From the NCBI GenBank assembly GCA_026002695.1, contig BOCB01000005.1:1-49833 (forward strand): a stretch of 49,833 nucleotides of DNA, read 5' to 3'. The first letter of the stretch is position 1; each line of letters begins with the position of its first letter. The stretch comes from Synergistales bacterium (GTDB lineage Bacteria > Synergistota > Synergistia > Synergistales > Synergistaceae). Positions 7,510-16,188 of this stretch are shown piece after piece. Both the position numbers and the translations under genes were made by a program. Under the pieces are notes generated by a model. It was not told where the DNA came from and did not search any database. It was given only the letters and a program-made list of their open reading frames with translations.

Positions 7510-9861
7510 ATGATTTCTGACGCTGTAACCGCGTTGACGGCGGGCGCTTTGCTTCACGATATAGGCAAAATATGTTACCGCGCCGGAGACGGCAGAGCTC
7601 ACAGCATTTCCGGCGCGGAGTTCCTGCGCGGCATTGACGAACGATTGGCTTTCGGTAAAGAGGTTATCGGCTGCGTAAGGTGGCACCACGCGAAGGAGCT
7701 TGCCGGTGCGGGGCTTGAGGGTTCTTCGCTCGCGTATATTTGCTATATGGCCGACAACATCGCCGCAGGAGCGGATCGGCGGGATACCGATGACCGGTCA
7801 GTCGAGGAAGGGGCGGCTTGGGCAGGGTTTGACCGGTCGCTTCCGCTCGGCAGCGTGTTTAACCTATTGAACGGCAGCAACAAGAAATTTTCATATCCCG
7901 CAGGCACTCTCGAGCACATCAACTATCCCGATGAAACGGAAAAAAGCTACACCAAGGAGTATTACGCTAAAATCCTTGCGGATATTAAATACGGAATCGG
8001 CGCGACCATCTGCTCGGCTGAATATCTGGGCAGCCTGCTGGATTTGCTGGAGGGGTATCTTACCTTTGTTCCGTCTTCGACTAATGTCTCGGAGCAGCCG
8101 GATATTTCGCTCTTCGACCATGTGAAGATCACAGCCGCCGCCGCAGCAGCCATTTATTTATATTTCGAGGAGCGCGCGGTCACGGATTATAAGAGCGCCC
8201 TGTTCGATCGCGGCAACGCCGAAAAATTTTACGCAGAGGACGTGTTCCTGCTGTTCTCGTTCGACATTTCCGGCATTCAGGACTTTATTTATACGATAAG
8301 CGGAACGGACGCGCTTAAAAGTTTGCGGGCGCGCTCGTTTTACCTTGAAATAATGGCCGAGCATATGGCGGACGAGATATTGTCGGATATCGGCCTGTCA
8401 AGGGCGAGCCTGCTCTATTCCGGCGGCGGGCACGCGTATATACTGCTGCCGGGTACCAAAGCGGTCAAATCGGCGCTTGCGGGTTTGGAACGGCGTTTCA
8501 ACGACTGGTTCATGGAGAATTTCGGAACCTCGCTGTATGTAGCGTGCGCGTATACCGAGTGCTCCGCGAACGACCTCATGAAAGACGCTGGCTCCGCGTA
8601 TCGCGATGTAAGCGATAAACTTTCCGCAAAGAAATTGACCCGCTATACGGCGGACGATATACGGCGTCTCAACGCCCTTTCCGCCCAAGCTGACCAAACC
8701 GGCGGCGATAACGGGCGGGAGTGCCGCGAATGCAAACGCTCCGACAATTTGACGGACGACGGCATTTGCCGCACCTGCGCTTCGCTCGCCGAAATATCTC
8801 GCGAACTTATAAAGGAAGATGTCTTGTTTGTAGTCGGCAGCGAGTCGGGCGGCACATCGCTGCCCTTGCCGGGAGGTAAACATTTGCGCGTGCTTCACGA
8901 GAGCAAGGTCAAGTCGCTCTTGTCGGACGGCAAAAAACTCAGGGTTTACAGCAAGAACAAAATGAGGACAGGGCTCGGTATGTCAGCGAACCTATGGATG
9001 GGGGAATATTCCATCGGGCTCGATTTTGAAAGTATTGCAGGTAACGCGGACGGGATAAAACGCCTCGCCGTGCTTCGCGCGGACGTCGATAACTTGGGCA
9101 GGACGTTCTGCTCGGGTTTCCGGAGTCCGTACAACACGATCAGCCGAACCGCCGCGCTCTCCCGGCAGCTTTCGATGTTCTTCAAGTACCATATCAACGA
9201 TATTCTTTCGCGCGGGACGTACTCATTAGGCGGAGACGCGCCGGCTCCGCGCAGCGCGGTTATCGTATACTCGGGCGGCGACGATCTGTTCATCGTGGGG
9301 GCATGGAACGAGTGCGTCGAATTCGCGCTCGACCTGACGGAAGCGTTCAGCCGCTATACGCAGGGGACGCTGACTTTGTCCGCCGGCATCGGGATGTTCG
9401 GACACTCGCACCCGGTAAAGAGGATGGCGGAAGATAGCGGCGAACTGGAGGACGCGGCGAAAAACAAGGACGAAGAGAAAGACAAACTCGCGCTGTTCAG
9501 GGCAGAATCCGTTTATCCGTGGGCAGAGTTCAGGAACGGCGTGCTCGGCGAAAAGCTTAGGGAGGTTCAGGCGTTCTTCGATTCGAGCAACGAGCATGGC
9601 AAGGCGTTCATATACAAGCTGCTCGAATATCTGCGGAATATCGGTATCGGCGGCGGCGGTGAAATAAATCTCGCCCGATTGGCCTACACGCTCGCGAGGC
9701 TCGCGCCGGAGGATGAGGACAAACAGAAGGCATACGGCGCGTTTTCTCAAAAAGTATACGGCTGGGCGATCAAGCCGGACGAGCGGCACAAACTCATGGT
9801 GGCGCTGGAGCTTTACGTATATCTTACGCGGGTGGTCACCCGTGAAAAGGAGGAGAAGTAA
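7510..9861 (+). CDS. cas10: Cas10/Csm1, type III-A large subunit
   Basis: Signature subunit of the type III-A effector. Residues 1-100 hold an HD nuclease domain (LLHDIGK with H16-D17, and WHH near residue 60). A first Palm-like domain follows (FSFDISGIQDFIYTISG). A zinc-binding knot has Cys at about 405, 408, 420 and 423. The second Palm domain carries the intact GGDD cyclase motif at residues 589-592 (YSGGDDLF). So both DNase and cyclic oligoadenylate synthesis appear intact; the latter should activate the Csm6 encoded downstream. GAGGAGAGG precedes the ATG. First gene of the csm operon. Confidence 0.95.
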   Translation: MISDAVTALTAGALLHDIGKICYRAGDGRAHSISGAEFLRGIDERLAFGKEVIGCVRWHHAKELAGAGLEGSSLAYICYMADNIAAGADRRDTDDRSVEEGAAWAGFDRSLPLGSVFNLLNGSNKKFSYPAGTLEHINYPDETEKSYTKEYYAKILADIKYGIGATICSAEYLGSLLDLLEGYLTFVPSSTNVSEQPDISLFDHVKITAAAAAAIYLYFEERAVTDYKSALFDRGNAEKFYAEDVFLLFSFDISGIQDFIYTISGTDALKSLRARSFYLEIMAEHMADEILSDIGLSRASLLYSGGGHAYILLPGTKAVKSALAGLERRFNDWFMENFGTSLYVACAYTECSANDLMKDAGSAYRDVSDKLSAKKLTRYTADDIRRLNALSAQADQTGGDNGRECRECKRSDNLTDDGICRTCASLAEISRELIKEDVLFVVGSESGGTSLPLPGGKHLRVLHESKVKSLLSDGKKLRVYSKNKMRTGLGMSANLWMGEYSIGLDFESIAGNADGIKRLAVLRADVDNLGRTFCSGFRSPYNTISRTAALSRQLSMFFKYHINDILSRGTYSLGGDAPAPRSAVIVYSGGDDLFIVGAWNECVEFALDLTEAFSRYTQGTLTLSAGIGMFGHSHPVKRMAEDSGELEDAAKNKDEEKDKLALFRAESVYPWAEFRNGVLGEKLREVQAFFDSSNEHGKAFIYKLLEYLRNIGIGGGGEINLARLAYTLARLAPEDEDKQKAYGAFSQKVYGWAIKPDERHKLMVALELYVYLTRVVTREKEEK

Positions 9862-9863
9862 AA

Positions 9864-10238
9864 ATGAGTTACGTGGAGGACGCGGAAGCGGCGGTAAAGG
9901 CCTTGAAGAAAAATAACCGCGGAGACAGTTTTATACTTACCACGAGCAAAATACGCGGTCTGCTCTCATTAGTCAGTCAGGTTTACAATGACGCGCGGTT
10001 CGCCGAAAAGGTTCTTTCAGACGACATCGTCAGCAGAATCCAGTATCTGCGCGTCAGAATGGTCTACGAGGCGGGACGTGACGATGGGCGTGATAAGCCG
10101 GTCAATGATTTCCTTGATAAGACAAAATTGCTTAAAAAACTCGAAGAAGTCGGAGCCGACAGGGAGAAGTTCATGGAGTTCCACAGGTATTTTGAGGCTT
10201 TGGTCGCTTACTTCAAGTTTCACGGCGGGAGGGATTAA
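9864..10238 (+). CDS. csm2: Csm2, small subunit of the Csm complex
   Basis: A 124-residue, mostly helical, charged protein. The region IRGLLSLVSQVYNDARF followed by IQYLRVRMVYEAGRD matches the Csm2 family, whose members line the crRNA-target duplex. It lies between cas10 and csm3, as in other type III-A operons, starting 2 bp after the cas10 stop with GGAGGAG in front. Confidence 0.9.
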   Translation: MSYVEDAEAAVKALKKNNRGDSFILTTSKIRGLLSLVSQVYNDARFAEKVLSDDIVSRIQYLRVRMVYEAGRDDGRDKPVNDFLDKTKLLKKLEEVGADREKFMEFHRYFEALVAYFKFHGGRD

Positions 10239-10241
10239 TAA

Positions 10242-10931
10242 ATGTACGCGAAAATAAGCATAACGGGTGGTATTGAGGTTGTTACCGGATTGCACATCGG
10301 CGGCGGCGACGCGTTCAGCGCGATAGGCGCAATCGACTCTCCAGTTATACGCGACCCGTATACAGGTACGCCGATTATCCCCGGTTCGTCAATCAAAGGC
10401 AAGATGAGAACGCTTCTCGCGAGGGCGAAGAACGGCGGCGGCTATCTGCTCAAATCCCCTGACGAGGACGCGGATGGGATTCTGCGGCTGTTCGGCGGCA
10501 GCAAACAAGTCACGGACGCGGACGGCAAGAACCGCCTTCCGGCAAGCCGCCTCAAGTTCAGCGATTGTTTTATGTCCGCGCGCAGCAAGGACAAACTCAA
10601 GGAGCTCGGCATCGGTGAAACAGAGGTCAAGTTTGAAAACACCATCAGCCGCACGACATCGGTCGCCAATCCGCGCCAGATCGAGCGCGTCATAAGGCGC
10701 GTGGTGTTTGTGATGAGGATTATCTACGATATGGACGACGAGTCAAAGGCCGAGGAGGACTTCGCGATGCTACGCGACGGACTGACGCTTATCGAAAACG
10801 ACTACCTCGGCGGCCACGGCTCCCGCGGTTCCGGCAGGGTAAAGTTTTTCGACTTAGAAGCCGAACCCGTTTACGGAACGGTTCCCGGCGATCTTTTGGA
10901 GCGCTGCAATAAGCGTCTTGCGGGCGCGTAA
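10242..10931 (+). CDS. csm3: Csm3, Cas7-type backbone and target RNA nuclease
   Basis: RAMP protein of 229 residues that polymerises along the crRNA and cuts target RNA every six bases. Conserved features are the N-terminal TGLHIGGGDAFSAIGAIDSP, where Asp32 is at the position of the catalytic Asp of known Csm3 proteins, IIPGSSIKGKMR (glycine-rich RAMP loop) and LGGHGSRGSGRV near the C-terminus. RNase activity is therefore expected to be intact. Confidence 0.93.
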   Translation: MYAKISITGGIEVVTGLHIGGGDAFSAIGAIDSPVIRDPYTGTPIIPGSSIKGKMRTLLARAKNGGGYLLKSPDEDADGILRLFGGSKQVTDADGKNRLPASRLKFSDCFMSARSKDKLKELGIGETEVKFENTISRTTSVANPRQIERVIRRVVFVMRIIYDMDDESKAEEDFAMLRDGLTLIENDYLGGHGSRGSGRVKFFDLEAEPVYGTVPGDLLERCNKRLAGA

Positions 10932-10937
10932 ACGGAC

Positions 10938-11870
10938 ATGGATTACGCCGTTTACAAGCTGCGATTCAGCGAGCCTCTGCACGCCGGGATAAAGGAACTG
11001 TCGGACGGCAGTTCGTCGCTCTCCTCGGACACGGTATTCTCCGCGATGTGCCATGAAGCCCTGAAAATCGGAGGAAGTGAACGCATAGAGCGCCTCGTAG
11101 GCTTAGTGAGAAGCGGCAAACTTGTAATCAGCAGCGCCCTGCCGTTCGTCGATAACGACCTGTATATTCCGAAGCCGATCATCCGAATCGAGCGCCCGGA
11201 GCGGCACAAGAAGAAAAGATTTGACGACGATTACGGCAATAAAAAGGCCTTCAAGAAGCTGAAATATATCCCGCTGGATTTAATCGAGGACTATCTTGCC
11301 GGTACGCTCGACGCCGTTGCCGCGCAAGAGGATTTAGCCCTCGGAGATCAGGACACGCGGACGCGAGTAAGTGTCGGCGGCGACCCGTATTGTGTCGGGG
11401 CGTTCGCGTTCAGAAAAAACGCGGGGCTGTATATTCTCGCGGGATATGCTGACCATGCTTCGCTGAACAGGTTTGAAGAGCTGCTCGGCGCGCTGCAATA
11501 CTCCGGCCTCGGCGGCAAGCGCTCGAGCGGATTCGGGCGTTTTGAGTTCGAACGCGGCAAAGCCGACACCTTTAAGCCCTACTTGGAGAAGAGGAAAGGG
11601 CATCTGATGACCCTGAGCGTCTGCATGGCGAAGGACGAGGAGCTTGAAGCCGCGCTCTCAGGCGCGACATACGTCCTGTCGCGGAGGGGAGGGTTTGTCC
11701 TGAGTGAAAAATACGCTCCGCAAAACGTCAAAAAGCGCGAGTTTTATTCCTTTGCCGCCGGCTCGTGCTTTGAGCGCCCCTTTGCGGGAGACGTATTCGA
11801 CGTCTCACAGGGCGGCTCGCACCCTGTATGGCGTTACGCGGTGCCGATGTTTATGGGGGTGAGCGCGTGA
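10938..11870 (+). CDS. csm4: Csm4, Cas5-like subunit binding the crRNA 5' tag
   Basis: RAMP protein of 310 residues. It has the N-terminal LRFSEPLHAGIKE, an SDTVFSAMCHEALKIGG segment, and the glycine-rich LGGKRSSGFGRFEF motif about two thirds along. Csm4 caps the 5' tag and contacts Cas10. The stop overlaps the csm5 start (GTGA). Confidence 0.9.
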   Translation: MDYAVYKLRFSEPLHAGIKELSDGSSSLSSDTVFSAMCHEALKIGGSERIERLVGLVRSGKLVISSALPFVDNDLYIPKPIIRIERPERHKKKRFDDDYGNKKAFKKLKYIPLDLIEDYLAGTLDAVAAQEDLALGDQDTRTRVSVGGDPYCVGAFAFRKNAGLYILAGYADHASLNRFEELLGALQYSGLGGKRSSGFGRFEFERGKADTFKPYLEKRKGHLMTLSVCMAKDEELEAALSGATYVLSRRGGFVLSEKYAPQNVKKREFYSFAAGSCFERPFAGDVFDVSQGGSHPVWRYAVPMFMGVSA

Positions 11871-12955
11871 ACTGCGCGATAAAGCTCAAAACGTTGTCCC
11901 CGGTTTTCATAGGCAGCGGAGTTGAGCTCAACAAAAAAGAGTACGTTCGCGCCGAGAAGGACGTAATCGTAACGGATATGCCCAAGCTGTACCGTTACTT
12001 GCAGGCCAAGGGGTTTGCCGCTCAATACGAAACCTTCCTTTCGCAAAATCGGAAGGGACTTGACGAGTTCTTAGCCGAGACAAGGATTGCGGGGAAGGAT
12101 TACGCGCAGTTTACAAAATACAGAATAGACTCCGGCGAAGCCTTCCGCGAGAGACTCGACAACAGAGGGAAAACCTCTGTTAAGGGTATTGCGTCTTTCA
12201 TGCGCGACGCTTACGGCAAGCCGTACCTACCCGGTTCGAGCGTCAAGGGCGCGCTGCGGACGGCTGTGCTGTCGCGGCTTGTTTCGGAGGACGCCGCCTC
12301 GTACCGACAGGCGGCGGGCGAGGATTGGATAAACGGCAGGAAAAATGACAGAAGCGGAAGGGCGATCGAGGAAAAGGCTTTTCGTTCGTTGAAATTCAAC
12401 GAGAATAACCGGAACGACGCCGTGAACGATATTTTCCGCGCGGTAAGCGTCTCCGACAGCCGCCCCCTCAAGGATGCCGACATGACGCTCTGCCAAAAGA
12501 TAGATGAGGACGTGGAGGGCAACGAACACGCCATCAATATTTTAAGGGAGTGCGTTAAGCCGGGCGCGGCGATGGAAATTCCGCTGTCCATAGACAGGGC
12601 GATGTTCGCCTCATTAAGCGATGACCCGTGCCGCTATATCATGGACTGCGTCAAGGTTCTGTCCGAGTACCAGAGCAAGTTCGCCGACGCGTTCGAGGGT
12701 AGTAAACCCTACGCGCCGGATGAGATTATAATCGGCGGCGGAGCGGGATACGTCTCGAAGACCGTTACATACCCGATGTATCAGGAGGACGCGGTGGGAA
12801 AAGTCGCGCAGCTTATGCAAAACCAATTCCGTAATCACAAGCACGACAGGGACGTAAGAACGTTTCACGTAAGCCCTCACGCGCTCAAATGCACGAGATG
12901 GAACGGCGTTCTGTACGATATGGGGCTCTGCGAAATCGCGGTTGAGGAGAGGTGA
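11867..12955 (+). CDS. csm5: Csm5, RAMP subunit at the crRNA 3' end
   Basis: RAMP protein with the N-terminal LKTLSPVFIGSGVELNKKEY and the conserved YLPGSSVKGALRTAVL loop. The start was set to GTG 11867, which overlaps the csm4 stop in a GTGA arrangement with GGGGGTGA in front; the ATG at 11828 lies inside csm4. Csm5 sets crRNA length and helps to recruit maturation nucleases. Confidence 0.9.
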   Translation: MNCAIKLKTLSPVFIGSGVELNKKEYVRAEKDVIVTDMPKLYRYLQAKGFAAQYETFLSQNRKGLDEFLAETRIAGKDYAQFTKYRIDSGEAFRERLDNRGKTSVKGIASFMRDAYGKPYLPGSSVKGALRTAVLSRLVSEDAASYRQAAGEDWINGRKNDRSGRAIEEKAFRSLKFNENNRNDAVNDIFRAVSVSDSRPLKDADMTLCQKIDEDVEGNEHAINILRECVKPGAAMEIPLSIDRAMFASLSDDPCRYIMDCVKVLSEYQSKFADAFEGSKPYAPDEIIIGGGAGYVSKTVTYPMYQEDAVGKVAQLMQNQFRNHKHDRDVRTFHVSPHALKCTRWNGVLYDMGLCEIAVEER

Positions 12956-12959
12956 TTAA

Positions 12960-14153
12960 ATGCCGTATGTTCTGCTGTCGCCCGTCGGCGACACCGACCC
13001 GATACGTAACGGCTACGACGGCCCGCTGCTGCACATAGCGCGGCAATACAAGCCGGAGGCGGTCTTCATGTTTTTGACGGCTGAGATGACGAGGCGCGAG
13101 GAGAAGCGCGGATGTTATTCCAAAGCGATCAGACATATTTTGCCTGATTGCGTAATCGACATCACACGTTCGGATATTGAGAACGCGCACGATTTTGACG
13201 CGTTTCAGCCGCATTTTGACAGACTCATAAGCCGAATCGTGAGCGACTATCCGGGCGCTGAGATTTTGGTGAACATAACCTCGGCGACTCCGCAGATTCA
13301 ATCAGCGCTCGCCTTGGAAGTGGTGACTAATGCCGCGCGCCTGAAGGCGGTTCAGGTTTCAACCCCGGCAAAAAAGTCAAACGCCGACACCCCGCATTTC
13401 AACGCGGGCACCGACGATATTGACGAGGCGATGGAAAATAACCTCGACTCCCTGCCCGAAGCGGAGAACCGCTGCGCGGAGCCGAACATCCTGTCGTTCA
13501 GGAAGGTGATGCTGAAGCGCCAGATTGCCGCGTTGATTGGCAGCTATGACTATTCCGGCGCGTTCGGCCTTCTCAAAGGAGAGGACAGGGCGCTGTTCGG
13601 GGATCGGACGCGCGAGCTGATCAAGCACGCCTATTACAGAAGCCGCCCGGACAGCGAGAACGCGGAGAAATCCGCGAAGAAGCTCGATATGCTCGATAAG
13701 CTGTACCCGGTAAAAAAGAAAGAAATCAAAAAAGTTTTGGAGTATTACCTGATAACCGACCTTAAATCCCGTCGGCAGGAGTATACAGACTATTGGCTGC
13801 GGGTTATGAATATGGCGGATTATATAATCGGCAGCGCCAAGGAAAGGCCGTACTATGAGGCTCTCGAAACACTTCGCGCCGTTGACCCGGAACTCGCCGA
13901 TATGTTCGATAAGGTGTACGGAACAGAGGAGGGATACCGTCACGAAAAATCGTACAAATACCGCAACAGACGTAATATCGCGGCGCACGACATGTTCGAG
14001 ATTGCTAATCCGCCGGACGGCTATCACAAGGATGTAAAAGAACTCCTGCTGAAGGTTTACGGCAGAGATGTGCCTGAGGCAGTTATGAAGCGCACACTCG
14101 GCATATACTTGGAGATTAACCGTCTCATCCTCGACGCGATGGCGGAGGAATAG
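12960..14153 (+). CDS. csm6: Csm6, CARF-HEPN ribonuclease
   Basis: Stand-alone RNase activated by cyclic oligoadenylate made by Cas10. The N-terminal CARF-type domain contains LLSPVGDTDPI and VNITSATPQIQSAL, the expected ligand-binding segments. The C-terminal HEPN domain has the active-site motif R338-x4-H343 in RRNIAAHD. It sits directly behind csm5, 4 bp after its stop, with GAGGTG in front. Signalling and effector arms of the type III response are therefore both present. Confidence 0.92.
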   Translation: MPYVLLSPVGDTDPIRNGYDGPLLHIARQYKPEAVFMFLTAEMTRREEKRGCYSKAIRHILPDCVIDITRSDIENAHDFDAFQPHFDRLISRIVSDYPGAEILVNITSATPQIQSALALEVVTNAARLKAVQVSTPAKKSNADTPHFNAGTDDIDEAMENNLDSLPEAENRCAEPNILSFRKVMLKRQIAALIGSYDYSGAFGLLKGEDRALFGDRTRELIKHAYYRSRPDSENAEKSAKKLDMLDKLYPVKKKEIKKVLEYYLITDLKSRRQEYTDYWLRVMNMADYIIGSAKERPYYEALETLRAVDPELADMFDKVYGTEEGYRHEKSYKYRNRRNIAAHDMFEIANPPDGYHKDVKELLLKVYGRDVPEAVMKRTLGIYLEINRLILDAMAEE

Positions 14154-14198
14154 GGGCGATCGCAGGTAAAATTCACCGCAGGCAAACGAACCTTGATA

Positions 14199-14301
14199 AT
14201 TGAAACATTTACAACCCCGCAAGGGGACGGAAACCCCTCAGTCAAGTTACAGTCAAGCAAGAAACTCATTTGATAACCATCACCCTCGTAAGGGGACGAA
14301 C
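14199..14301 (+). CRISPR. Two degenerate CRISPR repeats in the csm6-cas1 gap
   Basis: 14199-14234 and 14268-14301 are diverged copies of the array repeat around a 33-bp spacer-like segment. The first keeps the hairpin as CCCCGCAAGGGG (loop GCAA instead of GTAA) and the full GACGGAAAC end. The second has CCCTCGTAAGGGGACG, whose CCCT/AGGG stem can still pair. The second copy ends 17 bp before the cas1 ATG. If Cas6 still recognises them, the csm-cas mRNA would be cut here. Confidence 0.75.
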
Positions 14302-14318
14302 ATTAGGGAGGTGCGCAT

Positions 14319-15329
14319 ATGAGCCAGGTGTACGTAAACGATCCGTCGTCCGTGGTCGGTTTTGAGGACAACCGCCTTCAGATAAAGACAAACGACGAGG
14401 TGTTGAGGTCTTTGCCTATCGAATCCGTTGACGGCATATCCGTTTTCGGAAGGGGGCAGATGTCCACGCAGTGTATCGGCGAATGTCTGCGGCGCGGAAT
14501 AGACGTGCAGTATTATTCTTCGGCGGGTACTTATTTCGGCAAGCTGACCTCTACGCAGCATGTCAATATAGCCCGGCAGAAGAGGCAGGTTTTTATGAGC
14601 GAAAACGAGGAATTCAAGCTGCGACTCTCGGCTAAAATGCTGTCCGCAAAAATACACAACCAGATAACCGTCGCGCGGCGATACGCAAGATACGCCTTCC
14701 TCGGAGACTCGATCGACGGCGACATCGACATCATGCGATGCGCGGAGCACAGCGTAAGCAGCTGCGAAAATATAGCTGAGATGATGGGACACGAGGGCTT
14801 GGCGGCGCGCGCGTACTTTAACGCGCTCAACAAATTAGTCGTGCCGGAGTTCAGTTTCTCCGGGCGAAGCAAACAGCCGCCGCTCGACGCCTTCAACTCC
14901 ATGCTGAGCTTGGGGTATTCCATTCTGATGAATGAGGTTTACGGCGCTATCGAGAGCAAAGGACTCAACCCTTATTTCGGACTCGCTCACAGCGACAGGG
15001 AAAAGCACCCCTCGCTCGCGAGCGACATGATGGAGGAGTGGAGAGCCGTGGTCGTGGACTCGACAGTCATGAGTTTGGTAAACGGGTACGAGATCGTTAC
15101 GTCGAACTTCTACACGAACACCGACGCGCGCGGCGTATTCCTCGACAGGGAGGGGATGAAAATTTTCATCGCGAAGCTGGAAAAGAAGTTTGCCGCAAGC
15201 AGCAAATATCTCACTTACGCGGATTACGGCGTCCCGTTCCGGCGTGCGCTGAACATGCAGGCGGGGGAGATGGGCAAGGCGATAGAGCAGGGCGACGCCG
15301 ACATATATTCTCCCGTCACGATAAGGTGA
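14319..15329 (+). CDS. cas1: Cas1 integrase
   Basis: Metal-dependent integrase that inserts new spacers together with Cas2. The 336-residue length fits. Expected catalytic residues are visible: E159 in MGHEGLAARAYF, H224 in GLAHSDRE and E239/E240 in DMMEEWR. GGGAGGTG precedes the ATG. The upstream untranslated region carries the two degenerate repeats, which may separate expression of adaptation genes from interference genes. Confidence 0.95.
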   Translation: MSQVYVNDPSSVVGFEDNRLQIKTNDEVLRSLPIESVDGISVFGRGQMSTQCIGECLRRGIDVQYYSSAGTYFGKLTSTQHVNIARQKRQVFMSENEEFKLRLSAKMLSAKIHNQITVARRYARYAFLGDSIDGDIDIMRCAEHSVSSCENIAEMMGHEGLAARAYFNALNKLVVPEFSFSGRSKQPPLDAFNSMLSLGYSILMNEVYGAIESKGLNPYFGLAHSDREKHPSLASDMMEEWRAVVVDSTVMSLVNGYEIVTSNFYTNTDARGVFLDREGMKIFIAKLEKKFAASSKYLTYADYGVPFRRALNMQAGEMGKAIEQGDADIYSPVTIR

Positions 15330-15334
15330 GCGCG

Positions 15335-15658
15335 ATGGAAAACTACTTTTTCAACACGGCGGACGAAACGGAGGTCAAGAGCGACAAATATTTCGTGCTT
15401 ATCATTTACGACATCACCGACAACAAGCGAAGGAACAAAATAGCCAAGGCGATGAAGGGCTTCGGCTTTCGCGTGCAGAAGTCCGCGTTTGAGGCGATGC
15501 TGGCCGCCTCTAAATACGAAAAAATGCTCGCGGAGTTGAAGAAACTGACCCAAGAGGACGAGGACAGCGTTAGAATATACAAGATACGCGGCGAAGGAGC
15601 CGTAACGGTTATCGGATTGGACGACTCCGTCGCTGACGAGGAAGTGATCATAATTTAG
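15335..15658 (+). CDS. cas2: Cas2
   Basis: Adaptation partner of Cas1, 107 residues, with the ferredoxin-like N-terminal LIIYDITDNKRRNKIAKAMKGFG motif including the conserved Asp, followed by RVQKSAFEA. The start was placed at ATG 15335, 5 bp after the cas1 stop, with AAGGTGAG upstream; the much longer frame from 15038 overlaps cas1 and is not needed. Confidence 0.92.
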   Translation: MENYFFNTADETEVKSDKYFVLIIYDITDNKRRNKIAKAMKGFGFRVQKSAFEAMLAASKYEKMLAELKKLTQEDEDSVRIYKIRGEGAVTVIGLDDSVADEEVIII

Positions 15659-15686
15659 GGGGCCTTTGCGCAAGGAGGTGAGGACG

Positions 15687-15845
15687 ATGAGCTATAACTA
15701 TGAGGATTTTGATATTTCGGAATTAGACGCCATGTATAGGGGAGAAACTGTCACTGATCGTTCCGGGAACAGTGTTAAATGGGACGACCTTGATAATGCG
15801 AGTAAAACTTACGTTGAGGGTACATGGGATGACCAGAACGGATAA
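15687..15845 (+). CDS. Small acidic protein (52 aa) at the end of the cas operon
   Basis: ATG 15687 is preceded by an almost ideal AAGGAGGTG and opens a 52-codon frame in the operon direction, 28 bp after cas2. The product is strongly acidic: 13 Asp/Glu against 4 Lys/Arg, starting MSYNYEDFDISELDAMY and ending GTWDDQNG. There is no membrane segment or Cys. I do not recognise the family. It could be an accessory or regulatory protein of the Csm system, or a nucleic-acid mimic. The ribosome site and operon position support expression; function is open. Confidence 0.6.
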   Translation: MSYNYEDFDISELDAMYRGETVTDRSGNSVKWDDLDNASKTYVEGTWDDQNG

Positions 15846-15933
15846 CACGACTCTGAGAGACCGCCCCTAAGATTGTGTAAACCTCCAAGTAGGTGTAAAA
15901 TAGCAAAATAGAGAGCATTGAACGGAGGTTAAA

Positions 15934-16017
15934 ATGCCAAGGAAAAGTAACGATCCGGAGCTGAGGCACAAGTGTGTTGTGCCGATCAAACGCGCAAAAA
16001 CTTGGAGCGAAACCTAA
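15934..16017 (+). CDS. Very small ORF (27 aa), possible mobile-element remnant
   Basis: GGAGG followed by TTAAA and ATG opens a 27-codon basic frame (MPRKSNDPELRHKC...KTWSET). The upstream stretch 15860-15900 (GATTGTGTAAAC, GGTGTAAAATAGC) recalls the outer end of some insertion sequences, and the peptide resembles the start of a DNA-binding protein. It may be the truncated beginning of a transposase. Weak evidence. Confidence 0.3.
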   Translation: MPRKSNDPELRHKCVVPIKRAKTWSET

Positions 16018-16188
16018 CGCGGTAAAAAATCATTCACGATTTAATTCCGCGCTGATTTTGCGCCGCGCCGCCGGTAATCGGCATTAAGGGGATTTTTAAT
16101 GACTTTTCGGCGAAAAAATTTCAAGATTTCATTTTGCCCCGCAAATCGCCTTCTCAGCCCTTGCGGGACATGGATTCAGAAGGACAGG
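16018..16188 (+). promoter_or_regulatory. CRISPR leader
   Basis: AT-rich non-coding stretch between the last small ORF and the first repeat, on the cas side. It contains CCCGCAA (16139-16145) and TTGCGGG (16161-16167), a perfect 7-bp inverted repeat ending 21 bp before repeat 1, a likely docking element for integration. No clear -35/-10 pair was found, so the promoter position is uncertain. Confidence 0.6.
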
